In this document: piece by piece, positions 6,755-11,993 of the stretch | Layout: each line of letters begins with the position of its first letter | Position numbering within the stretch: position 1 is the first letter of the stretch | Origin: Promethearchaeota archaeon | GTDB lineage: Archaea; Asgardarchaeota; Lokiarchaeia; Sigynarchaeales; SOKP01 | Assembly (NCBI GenBank): GCA_019058515.1 | Contig: JAHPYY010000139.1 | Location: 1-12,674, forward strand | Direction: 5' to 3' | DNA: 12,674 nt | Position numbers and translations under genes: made by a program | Notes under the pieces: generated by a model | The model's database searches: none | What the model was told of the DNA's origin: nothing | Seen by the model: only the letters and a program-made list of their open reading frames with translations

Positions 6755-6980
6755 TTATTGTAAATTAATTAACATCGATAATTATTCTCCAAAAAAGTCA
6801 CTGTTTTTAAATATAGAGAACGAGATTTTTATAGGCTAAATTGATGCAAATTAATTGTATTCTTTAATAAATATTTAAAGACAAATATTTTAGTTAAAAA
6901 AATGAAGGTTAAATTAATGGAATTCAATAAATATTTATTTTTTTTTAAAGGAAGAGGTGAACTACAAGTAAATTACTAAA
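6755..6980. other. A/T-rich intergenic stretch without a convincing gene
   Basis: This part of the gap between the surface-protein gene and the first RHH gene is extremely A/T-rich. It holds repeated AAATATTT-type motifs and a good SD-like GAGGTGA at 6954-6960 with no suitable start behind it. A 25-codon frame from the ATG at 6902 is not convincing. I see no RNA gene. Confidence 0.4.
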
Positions 6981-6984
6981 ATTA

Positions 6985-7022
6985 TTTATATAATTTAATC
7001 CATCAGTTGAAGTGAACTTCAA
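6985..7022 (+). promoter_or_regulatory. TATA box and perfect palindromic operator of the 50-aa RHH gene
   Basis: A TATA box TTTATATAA at 6985-6993 is followed by a perfect palindrome TTGAAGT-GA-ACTTCAA at 7007-7022. Transcription would start about 25 bases after the TATA box, inside the palindrome. A dimeric repressor bound there would block initiation. The most likely ligand is the RHH protein encoded just downstream (autoregulation), which is an inference. Confidence 0.6.
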
Positions 7023-7055
7023 TTATGGCGTATAGAATTAAGAGGTTATAAAAAA

Positions 7056-7208
7056 ATTATACTTGAATTAAAAATTTCCAATGAAAACAAATTCAAAGAG
7101 TTAGAATCGATTTATGTTTCATCTAAAAAGTCTATTATACCAGTATTAGAAAAACTTGTATCCGATTTTATTGATGATACTTTAGAAGAGATTTTTCTGT
7201 TATTATAA
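7056..7208 (+). CDS. RHH-type regulator, 50 aa, probable AUU start
   Basis: The frame reads (M)ILELKISNENKFKELESI, then a turn, then SIIPVLEKLVSDFIDDTLEE. This has the strand-helix-helix layout of RHH (Arc/CopG-like) DNA-binding proteins. No ATG, GTG or TTG precedes the strand in this frame, but AGAGGT at 7041-7046 stands nine bases before an ATT. The arrangement is almost identical to AGAGGT-ATAAAAAA-GTG at the gene starting at 9438. Initiation at AUU is therefore likely. An alternative is a one-base frameshift: the ATG at 7025 opens a nine-codon frame (MAYRIKRL, stop at 7049-7051) that a +1 shift would join to this one. A promoter, a palindromic operator and a terminator surround the gene, which supports it being real. 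Confidence 0.55.
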   Translation: MILELKISNENKFKELESIYVSSKKSIIPVLEKLVSDFIDDTLEEIFLLL

Positions 7209-7229
7209 TTCTACCTCTTAATATTTGTC

Positions 7230-7247
7230 TTTTTTTCCCTAAAAAAA
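7230..7247. terminator. Bidirectional oligo-T terminator
   Basis: A T7 run and an A7 run flank CCCT (7237-7240). The plus-strand T7 ends the 50-aa RHH transcript, and the A7, read as T7 on the minus strand, ends the convergent RHH gene whose stop is at 7293. It fits the simple archaeal T-tract mechanism. Confidence 0.6.
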
Positions 7248-7292
7248 GTAGTTTTAAAATTCAAAATGAGATTTTAGATTTATATAAAAAAT

Positions 7293-7475
7293 TTAGTCCT
7301 TCTTTAGAAGTTCTATACCTTTTAAAGACTTCTTTAATTCAATTAATTGCCTTCTGATGGCTTCTATAATAAACTCAGCATGAGTGCGATAGCCTAACTC
7401 TTTATGCTCTTTAATTATAGTCTGGATTTCTTCAACCATTTCGTTGGGTACTTTTACTGTTCTATAATCCACCAT
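7293..7475 (-). CDS. RHH (CopG/Arc-type) transcriptional regulator, 60 aa
   Basis: The N-terminal strand DYRTVKVPNEMVEEIQTIIK is followed by GYRTHAEFIIEAIRRQLIEL, the standard RHH pattern in which the turn and a Ser/Thr-x-x-E/A start the second helix. The protein should dimerise and bind DNA through the paired strands near R5-V9. The ATG at 7475 has no SD; a TATA-like CTTAATAAG (minus strand, 7497-7505) centred 26 bases upstream suggests a leaderless message. It is divergent from a second RHH gene and shares an operator-rich spacer with it. Three 11-bp units lie directly upstream of its promoter. The Lys-rich C-terminal tail (KKSLKGIELLKKD) may help DNA or partner binding. It may regulate itself and its neighbour. 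Confidence 0.85.
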   Translation of the reverse strand: MVDYRTVKVPNEMVEEIQTIIKEHKELGYRTHAEFIIEAIRRQLIELKKSLKGIELLKKD

Positions 7476-7496
7476 TAAGTTATATATAGATTATAG

Positions 7497-7540
7497 CTTA
7501 TTAAGCGTTCATAACTTATTTATGACTCATTCATGACCCA
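7497..7540 (-). promoter_or_regulatory. Operator array A: three 11-bp units upstream of the minus-strand RHH gene
   Basis: Read on the minus strand, contiguous 11-base units TGGGTCATGAA, TGAGTCATAAA and TAAGTTATGAA occupy 7540-7508, followed by the TATA-like element at 7505-7497. The consensus with array B is TRAGTYATNAA. Eleven-base spacing puts successive sites on the same DNA face, which suits cooperative RHH dimers. Binding here would affect TFB/TBP access to the minus-strand promoter. Confidence 0.6.
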
Positions 7541-7548
7541 AACATTTA

Positions 7549-7557
7549 AAAATATAA
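7549..7557 (+). promoter_or_regulatory. TATA box of the plus-strand RHH gene
   Basis: AAATATAAA lies about 49 bases before the ATG at 7602, which predicts a transcription start near 7579 and a leader of about 22 bases that falls within operator array B. Confidence 0.45.
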
Positions 7558-7573
7558 ATTGTCTATCACAATA

Positions 7574-7617
7574 TAAGCCATTAATAAGTTATCTATGAGT
7601 TATGAGTGAGTATAGTA
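7574..7617 (+). promoter_or_regulatory. Operator array B: four 11-bp units covering the start of the plus-strand RHH gene
   Basis: Contiguous units TAAGCCATTAA (7574-7584), TAAGTTATCTA (7585-7595), TGAGTTATGAG (7596-7606) and the weaker TGAGTATAGTA (7607-7617) share the TRAGTYATNAA pattern of array A in opposite orientation. They span the predicted transcription start and the ATG at 7602, so occupation should repress the gene. Confidence 0.6.
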
Positions 7618-7790
7618 CTATTAAAATTCCTGACGAAAAAATAGAAAATCTCAAAATAGCCTTACGAAAAAAGGGACTAAATCCCAGAAGTAATGCTGAA
7701 GCTGTTAATATTTTGATCGACAATTTCATTTTGAATGCCGATCTCAGAAATATTTCTGATAGTAATCAAGAAAGCAAGATTTCTACATAG
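7602..7790 (+). CDS. RHH-like transcriptional regulator, 62 aa
   Basis: The protein begins with the RHH strand SEYSTIKIPDEKIENLKIAL, then NPRSNAEAVNILIDNFILN forms the turn and second helix with the typical R-S-x-A-E-A signature. It should be a dimeric DNA binder like Arc or CopG. The C-terminal 15 residues (SDSNQESKIST) look disordered. It is divergent from the 60-residue RHH gene and its start codon lies inside an operator array, a sign of autoregulation. No normal SD precedes the ATG because the space is filled with operator units. It could be the first gene of the large downstream operon, although a gap of 266 bases with several T tracts separates them. Confidence 0.8.
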   Translation: MSEYSTIKIPDEKIENLKIALRKKGLNPRSNAEAVNILIDNFILNADLRNISDSNQESKIST

Positions 7791-8056
7791 ACTACTTTTT
7801 GATAACGACAAAAACGGTACAAGCCAATTTCATCAAAAAAAATAAAAAGATAGAGGTTTAACTCAAAAATGATAAACAAGAAAGGATTCTACAAAAGGAG
7901 CGTTACCCTGGATTTTTGTCTTTTGGTTAGTGTAGCAAAACTACACATATCACCGTTCTTACCCTTTTGTCTTTTTGACCTTTTCTTTAGGTCCTACGTT
8001 CCTTTTCCTTTCTTGGTCTTTTCTACTAGCAAAATCAATGGGAGGTAAATAAAAAA
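7791..8056 (+). other. Pyrimidine-rich leader region before the main operon
   Basis: The stretch contains many T tracts interrupted by C and G, two copies of TTTTGTCTTTT, a hairpin GTGTAG-CAAAA-CTACAC (7930-7946) and a smaller one GACCT-TTTCTTT-AGGTC downstream. The base composition is unlike the neighbouring genes. It could be an untranslated leader with T-tract termination (attenuation), a small RNA, or the 59-codon frame listed separately. I see no TATA box that is clearly better than the background. Confidence 0.35.
7869..8048 (+). CDS. Uncertain small hydrophobic protein, 59 aa
   Basis: An ATG at 7869, 11 bases after AGAGGT (7852-7857), opens a frame of 59 codons that ends eight bases before the next gene. 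The product starts MINKKGFYKRSVTLDFCLLV and continues with a Phe/Leu/Pro-rich stretch around FLPFCLFDLFF. It would be a small membrane or hydrophobic peptide. Codon use is T/C-heavy (CTT, TTT, TTC) and differs from the A-rich neighbours, which suggests a pyrimidine-rich leader read by chance. The SD and tight spacing to the following gene argue the other way. No family is recognised. Confidence 0.3.
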   Translation: MINKKGFYKRSVTLDFCLLVSVAKLHISPFLPFCLFDLFFRSYVPFPFLVFSTSKINGR

Positions 8057-8455
8057 ATGCAAATATGTCCAAACGAGTTTAAAAAACATACATATAAAAT
8101 TGAGCTGAAACTGGCAGCTTTTATCGATACCGATAATATTGAGGAACTAAAAGAACTAATCCCCGCTCTAATTAAGACTCGGATAGACAATTATAATTAT
8201 TCTTATTTATTAAAAAAGAAAATTCCGATAAGCAATCGTAATATGAGAGCATATATTAGTGCCAAGATTGAGGAATCGAATATCATTTCAATAGAGCAGA
8301 AAGAATTCATGAACACCGAAGTCGCTAAAGTCCGTAGTGATATGTCTAAAACATTTACTAATTCTCAAGGACAGAGGAGCGACGAAATTTACAATAAAAT
8401 GGAACGAGAATTAGAAGAGACCTTTAGCAAGTCTCCTTTCTATCATGGGTGTTAA
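8057..8455 (+). CDS. Hypothetical helical protein, 132 aa
   Basis: No family is recognised. The sequence is charged and mostly alpha-helical, with no membrane segment. It starts MQICPNEFKKHTYKIELKLA, has an IEELKELIPALIKTRID helix, and an EMERELEETF-like helix near the end, before SPFYHGC. A strong SD (GGAGGT at 8041-8046, 10 bases before the ATG) makes this the clear first firmly supported gene of the long plus-strand operon. Its last bases overlap the start of the next gene by 11 bases, so the two are translationally coupled. The helical content suggests a protein-interaction or DNA-associated role, but nothing in the sequence shows which. Confidence 0.7.
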   Translation: MQICPNEFKKHTYKIELKLAAFIDTDNIEELKELIPALIKTRIDNYNYSYLLKKKIPISNRNMRAYISAKIEESNIISIEQKEFMNTEVAKVRSDMSKTFTNSQGQRSDEIYNKMERELEETFSKSPFYHGC

Positions 8456-9032
8456 ATTTAAGATGAGAGAATATAAGGATTTGCGTGAGAAATTGGAGCA
8501 AGATTTAGGGAAATGGTTTAGGAATTATTTCGTAATTTTTTTTAGCTTTTTTGGAGGATTTTTCCTTATTGCTTTAGCTATAACAGAAGCACCATTAGAA
8601 GTTCATCGTTTCTTAAATTTTCTTATTTCTATAGGAGCGATAACGTTTGTGATAATCTTTGGCGAACTCATGTTAGCTGTATTTATACTAATGATCCTTG
8701 AAGAACAATCAGAGGAGTTCAATTCATCTACTAAATCATCCAGCCATAAACACTTTTTATGCACCTTATGGGCTGATGGGACTATTTATCTATCAGAAAG
8801 GGTTTCGCAAAGGAGAGAAAAAGTAGTTTATAAAGAATACAAAGGGACGGTTGCTGACTTATGTAAAATCCTTCCAGATATATTTAACGAGGAATCAACT
8901 TCTCCTAATATTTTTACGATCAATCGAGAATCCTTGAAATCAGAAATACCCCATCTTGAAGCCGAAGGACCAGATAAGCCTTCGATAAATTTTAAGAAAT
9001 TAATAGAAAAAAAAGAGGATAAACATGTCTAA
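8445..9032 (+). CDS. Two-pass membrane protein of unknown function, 195 aa
   Basis: Two strong hydrophobic segments, about 26-47 (FRNYFVIFFSFFGGFFLIAL) and 56-85 (including ISIGAITFVIIFGELMLAVF), form a hairpin with a short loop. About 110 soluble residues follow. By the positive-inside rule the basic N-terminus (MREYKDLREKLEQ) and the C-terminal domain should both be cytosolic. The soluble part has a small beta motif (HFLCTLWADGTIYL) and ends in a Lys/Glu-rich tail. No family is recognised. Start choice: ATG 8445 overlaps the upstream stop; ATG 8463 (189 aa) is possible, with GGGTG about 11 bases before it. The gene overlaps the following zinc-finger gene by 8 bases. Confidence 0.75.
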   Translation: MGVKFKMREYKDLREKLEQDLGKWFRNYFVIFFSFFGGFFLIALAITEAPLEVHRFLNFLISIGAITFVIIFGELMLAVFILMILEEQSEEFNSSTKSSSHKHFLCTLWADGTIYLSERVSQRREKVVYKEYKGTVADLCKILPDIFNEESTSPNIFTINRESLKSEIPHLEAEGPDKPSINFKKLIEKKEDKHV

Positions 9033-9417
9033 ATCATATAAATTAAGATGTTTTAACTGCACGAGAAAATTTAGATCAAAAGAAGAAGTTTGGCGAGATA
9101 ATAATGGATTCCCAATCTGTAAATGCTGCTTAGAAGACGTTCTCTTATATGATGATTGGGATGATGATAGTATTGATTATGTAATGGACGACATCGAAAA
9201 CAAATTCAAAAAAAATTATAAAAATTGGCAAAAGTGGTTTTACGCTAATCATTCTATTTGTCAAGGAGAACATCGAACATATTCTCGATATTATTGGTTA
9301 ACGGAGCAAATGGCTGAAGTTGATGGGAAATTATTTTGTCCAGGATGTATGGATAAATTAGTAGAAATACATTCTGGAGGGCTTATAGGTAAAATTAGCG
9401 AAAAGAATTCATACTAA
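9025..9417 (+). CDS. Protein with two Cys/His zinc-binding sites, 130 aa
   Basis: The N-terminal part has C9-x2-C12 and, after 19 residues, C32-x2-C35 (LRCFNCTRKF, PICKCC), a treble-clef or LIM-like knuckle pair. A second set, C79, H83, C105 and C108 (SICQGEH, LFCPGC), fits a second site. Between them lies an acidic stretch (DDWDDDSIDYVMDDIENK). Such proteins bind nucleic acids or proteins; which applies here is not evident. A GAGGAT SD lies within the end of the upstream gene, which it overlaps by 8 bases. The protein is unlike the other Cys-rich proteins of the operon in length and spacing. Confidence 0.75.
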   Translation: MSKSYKLRCFNCTRKFRSKEEVWRDNNGFPICKCCLEDVLLYDDWDDDSIDYVMDDIENKFKKNYKNWQKWFYANHSICQGEHRTYSRYYWLTEQMAEVDGKLFCPGCMDKLVEIHSGGLIGKISEKNSY

Positions 9418-9437
9418 GGTAAAAGAGGTATAAAAAA

Positions 9438-9749
9438 GTGCTAAAAATCCAGCATAATGTTGTAGAAGACATGTTAACTATACTTGAGACCCTTAAAGGA
9501 GAAACTCTCAAGAAAACCGCTCTTTACTTGAAGAAGAGAGGGGTAGAATACGGATTTTTACCTGATTACTTAAAAGACCCAAAAAATTATCCTGGAACAA
9601 AGAACGGAGTTAAAAAAATAGTAGACACCTTTTTAACGGATGTTCTTTCTGTAAACTATTTTGAATTACAAGAATCAAATATTCCGTTAAAATTAGCTTA
9701 TAACACGATTTTTGAATCAATTTTCTTTCAGGAGGGATTCAAAAAATAA
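9438..9749 (+). CDS. Hypothetical helical protein, 103 aa
   Basis: The start is a GTG with AGAGGT eight bases upstream (9424-9429). The protein is predicted to be soluble and helical: VVEDMLTILETLKGETLKK, then a basic turn (YLKKRGVEYGFLPDYLKD), then GVKKIVDTFLTDVL and a C-terminal helix. The first part has the feel of an archaeal protein that packs around a small helical core, but no family is recognised. It overlaps the next gene by one base (TAATG), so the pair is coupled. No Cys residues and no membrane segment are present. Confidence 0.7.
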   Translation: MLKIQHNVVEDMLTILETLKGETLKKTALYLKKRGVEYGFLPDYLKDPKNYPGTKNGVKKIVDTFLTDVLSVNYFELQESNIPLKLAYNTIFESIFFQEGFKK

Positions 9750-10099
9750 TGTGTAAGCTTGTCAATATATCTCCAGAAACTTATCATTTCGTTAAAAGAT
9801 ACGCTCAACTTAAACAAACTGAAGATAATTTGTGTAAAAGCTTAGAAGATCGCCTATTAGATCTACTCTTTATCCGATTAAGTTCTGAAGAATTAAATAT
9901 TCAGAAGCTAACGCTACAAAATCTAGGACAAATACCATTTAACCTAAGACCTCAAACCCTTCGCTACTTAAAGCAATACGCTGCAAATCATAATTTTACA
10001 AGTTTCGATGCTGCGATTTCTCATCTTCTTGAAAAAGAGATTAATTTAATGCAAATTACAAAAATGAATCAAGAATTAGAGGGGTTGCATATATTGTGA
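9749..10099 (+). CDS. Tandem RHH-like protein, 116 aa
   Basis: Two segments resemble one another and the RHH fold. The first, LVNISPETYHFVKRYAQLKQ, is followed by a helix (LEDRLLDLLF); the second, IPFNLRPQTLRYLKQYAANH, is followed by FTSFDAAISHLLEKEINL. Each has a short strand with a P-E/Q-T helix start, a helix, a turn and another helix. This would form a pseudo-dimer in one chain, with the first unit the more diverged. A GGAGGG SD lies about 13 bases before the ATG, within the end of the upstream gene. A role as a DNA-binding regulator in this operon is inferred. Confidence 0.65.
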   Translation: MCKLVNISPETYHFVKRYAQLKQTEDNLCKSLEDRLLDLLFIRLSSEELNIQKLTLQNLGQIPFNLRPQTLRYLKQYAANHNFTSFDAAISHLLEKEINLMQITKMNQELEGLHIL

Positions 10100-10347
10100 A
10101 CAAATGTAAATATCAAAAATCCTGTGAATATTATCGTACAACTTCTTTTACATGCAATAATTTTTTAGCTCGTTTTAAAGGGTTTTCAGGGGAAGTATAT
10201 TGCGGGAAATTTAGAGAGTTTGAAAATCAAGAGCACGATTCTAAGTTAAAAGGGGCTTTAAATTCAATTTACGCTCATTTTGAACGCAAAAAGCGATCTA
10301 AATTAATTAAAGAGGAGGATTTATTGGCTAATGTCATCGAAAGTTAA
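10096..10347 (+). CDS. Small Cys-rich protein, 83 aa
   Basis: C4, C10, C20 and C36 (KCKYQKSC, FTCNNF, VYCGKF) probably bind one metal ion, followed by a helical, basic C-terminal half (SIYAHFERKKRSKLIKEEDL). The overall layout, Cys cluster then aromatic residues then helix, is repeated in the 85-residue protein two genes down, so the two may be distant paralogs. It starts at GTG 10096, which overlaps the upstream TGA (GTGA), with GAGGGG 11 bases upstream. It overlaps the next gene by 17 bases. A nucleic-acid or protein-binding role is possible but not shown. Confidence 0.7.
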   Translation: MNKCKYQKSCEYYRTTSFTCNNFLARFKGFSGEVYCGKFREFENQEHDSKLKGALNSIYAHFERKKRSKLIKEEDLLANVIES

Positions 10348-10585
10348 TTCTAAAAATGATCTGGATCCTAAAAAATTCAAATTTATTTCCTCTACTTTAG
10401 ATAGAACTCTTGAATCTACAAATCGTAGATTAGAGGAATTAAACCTACGGAGTTTCCAATTTCTTCACAAGAATCGAGAGAGATATCCATCAGAATATAA
10501 GGAAGCTTATCGTATTTTTAAAACCACTTTAAGTGAAATCTTCGAAAAATTAGAGACCGAAATTCTTGCAGAGGTGTTAAAGTAA
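10331..10585 (+). CDS. Hypothetical helical protein, 84 aa
   Basis: No family is recognised. The protein is hydrophilic and helical, with a segment TLESTNRRLEELNLRSFQFL and a C-terminal helix FKTTLSEIFEKLETEILAEV that look suited to a helical bundle or coiled-coil dimer. GAGGA lies about 11 bases before the ATG, inside the preceding gene, which overlaps by 17 bases. It sits between two Cys-rich proteins, so complex formation with them is possible. Confidence 0.65.
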   Translation: MSSKVNSKNDLDPKKFKFISSTLDRTLESTNRRLEELNLRSFQFLHKNRERYPSEYKEAYRIFKTTLSEIFEKLETEILAEVLK

Positions 10586-10587
10586 AG

Positions 10588-10845
10588 ATGCCAAAAAGAT
10601 TGAGAAGGATTTGCAAGAATTGTTGTTTCAAATTAAAAGGGAATATCTGTTTAAAGGATGGCAATAAGAAGAAAGATACTGATTCCTGTGATCAGATCGA
10701 ATTTGCAAAACCGATTCCTCTAAATAAAGAATTCCAAGCTCAATTTATCGGTATTTTAAATAGAATCAATGCGTTTGAGAAAAAAATTGATTCTCTTGCC
10801 TCAGAAGTAAATCTAATTAAAAAAGAATTATCAATTAGAGCGTGA
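10588..10845 (+). CDS. Small Cys-rich protein with C-terminal coiled coil, 85 aa
   Basis: The basic N-terminus carries C9-x2-C12-C13, C21 and C34 (RRICKNCCFKLKGNICLKDG, then DSCDQIEF), a likely zinc site. The C-terminal part, LNRINAFEKKIDSLASEVNL, shows a heptad pattern typical of a short coiled coil. It resembles the 83-residue Cys-rich protein upstream in design. GAGGTG at 10571-10576 lies 11 bases before the ATG. The stop codon overlaps the next start (GTGA). A dimeric nucleic-acid-binding accessory protein is a fair guess. Confidence 0.7.
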   Translation: MPKRLRRICKNCCFKLKGNICLKDGNKKKDTDSCDQIEFAKPIPLNKEFQAQFIGILNRINAFEKKIDSLASEVNLIKKELSIRA

Positions 10846-11153
10846 TTTATACGACAGAAATAAGAACCATCCTTGAAAAGCTTGGAATAACTGAACCAAT
10901 CTTACCAACACGACGTAATATTCTTCGTGTTCTCGATGAAAAAGGTTTAGTTAAAATATGTCAGATTGTAAAGGCGTTAAAAACTCCGAGAACTACAATA
11001 TACGATAATCTTAAGCGTTTAAAGCAAAAAGGATATGTTGAGGATATTCTAGGAGACAAACCAAATCCTGGAGAACCTGGAAGACCACCTAAATTATGGA
11101 GAATTGTTAATAAAAATGAGATTTCCTCAGATGGAAGTTTGGATCATAATTAA
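10842..11153 (+). CDS. Winged-helix transcriptional regulator, 103 aa
   Basis: A helix-turn-helix is clear: RRNILRVLDEKGLVKICQIV, then the recognition helix TPRTTIYDNLKRLKQKGYVE (about 48-67). A wing follows that contains GEPGRPPKLWRI, typical of archaeal wHTH regulators in which GRPPK/Y contacts the minor groove. The protein should bind DNA as a dimer and may control this operon or another gene set. It starts at GTG 10842, coupled to the preceding TGA, without an SD of its own. Its TAA overlaps the ATG of a possible 25-codon gene. The C-terminal tail is short and polar. Confidence 0.85.
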   Translation: MIYTTEIRTILEKLGITEPILPTRRNILRVLDEKGLVKICQIVKALKTPRTTIYDNLKRLKQKGYVEDILGDKPNPGEPGRPPKLWRIVNKNEISSDGSLDHN

Positions 11154-11230
11154 TGGGCCAACTCCAGACATCAAATCTAATTAAAAAAATGGTACAAGTT
11201 GGAGGAATAAAAAGTGAATCAAGAAAATAA
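11153..11230 (+). CDS. Possible 25-residue peptide
   Basis: An ATG overlapping the stop of the winged-helix gene (TAATG) opens a short frame that reads MGQLQTSNLIKKMVQVGGIK and ends at 11230 after a basic tail. Other genes of this operon use the same TAATG coupling. The frame covers the SD of the next gene and overlaps it by 17 bases. It may be a real micro-protein or a translational coupler, or chance. Confidence 0.25.
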   Translation: MGQLQTSNLIKKMVQVGGIKSESRK

Positions 11231-11411
11231 GAAAATACCAATGAGAAACATCACTATAAACATACCTGATATATTTGACGACAATATACAAAAATTGATT
11301 AAAATGAAGGTTACAGCCAGTCGTTCTGAAGCGATTCGGACAGCGTTACGAGAGTTTCTCGAAAGAGAATACGACAATCTCAAATTAATGGGATATTTCG
11401 ACAAAAACTGA
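11214..11411 (+). CDS. Short RHH regulator, CdrS-like, 65 aa
   Basis: The strand MRNITINIPDIFDDNIQKLI is followed by TASRSEAIRTALREFLEREY, a textbook RHH with the SRSEAIR signature. Archaeal short RHH proteins of this type include CdrS, which controls cell division genes in haloarchaea; that similarity is only at family level. The start is the GTG at 11214, with GGAGG at about 11201-11205; the internal ATG at 11241 is a second choice. The next gene is a longer RHH protein in the same frame after a TGA, an arrangement like a short/long RHH pair. Confidence 0.85.
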   Translation: MNQENKKIPMRNITINIPDIFDDNIQKLIKMKVTASRSEAIRTALREFLEREYDNLKLMGYFDKN

Positions 11412-11423
11412 GGTGAAGAACTC

Positions 11424-11990
11424 ATTAAGATAGTCACATGTAATATTCCCGAAAGCTTTCTTGAAGCAATAGAGAAACTTGTCGGAGAAGATGGGATATA
11501 TCCTTCACGCTCAGAATTAATACGCTGTGCTGTCAGAGAGTTTTTATTGAAGGAATTGAAATTAGCGAACATCATTGATAAATACAAAAAAGAATACGAA
11601 ACAGAAGAGCTGGACGAAGAGAATTTCGCAAGAGTACCCATTGTTCGATTAAACGAGAACCACGAAGTTATTCGTGAAATTAAAGTTTATAAAGTTATCA
11701 AAAAGTTAGAAATCCCCGATTCAGATTCTAAGGAACTGGAATCTAACACTAAAAACAATAAATCAACTGAGAAAGACAAGGGAACCAAAAAAAACGATAA
11801 TAAGGAAGAGGAATATAGCGACCCTATTGAGGATCCGAATGGTTGTTCTTCTAAAGAACAAGAGATAGAATATGATATATGCAACGATTATGAAGAAATT
11901 CAATGCATCGATTACAAACCAACGCCTTTAAATGAATTACGTTTATCGCTTCCTTATTTACCGGACTACAAATTTATTAACGAGGTGTAA
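11424..11990 (+). CDS. Long RHH regulator with acidic tail, 188 aa, probable AUU start
   Basis: The frame has the RHH signature (M)KIVTCNIPESFLEAIEKL, then YPSRSELIRCAVREFLLKEL, so the RHH strand begins right at ATT 11424. No ATG, GTG or TTG exists before the RHH. GAGGTG at 11410-11415 stands 8 bases before the ATT. A start at TTG 11547 would remove the whole RHH domain and is therefore unlikely. After the RHH come a helical linker, a Ser/Lys/Glu-rich disordered part (about 105-140) and an acidic C-terminus (YDICNDYEEIQCIDYKP). The design is like CdrL, the long partner of CdrS. Readthrough of the TGA at 11409 from the preceding gene, which is in the same frame, is the alternative. Confidence 0.75.
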   Translation: MKIVTCNIPESFLEAIEKLVGEDGIYPSRSELIRCAVREFLLKELKLANIIDKYKKEYETEELDEENFARVPIVRLNENHEVIREIKVYKVIKKLEIPDSDSKELESNTKNNKSTEKDKGTKKNDNKEEEYSDPIEDPNGCSSKEQEIEYDICNDYEEIQCIDYKPTPLNELRLSLPYLPDYKFINEV

Positions 11991-11993
11991 GAA

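Noticed and set aside
6902..6979. 25-codon plus-strand frame from ATG 6902
   Set aside because: No SD, extreme A/T content with Phe/Lys runs, and no coupling to another gene; more likely chance. The GAGGTGA inside it has no suitable start behind it.
7574..7617. CRISPR-like or satellite repeat
   Set aside because: The units are 11 bases, directly contiguous without spacers, and sit on a promoter, so operators fit better.
11219..11641. Long minus-strand frame opposite the two RHH genes
   Set aside because: It is a Ser/Leu-rich shadow of the plus-strand RHH genes, which have clear motifs and SDs.
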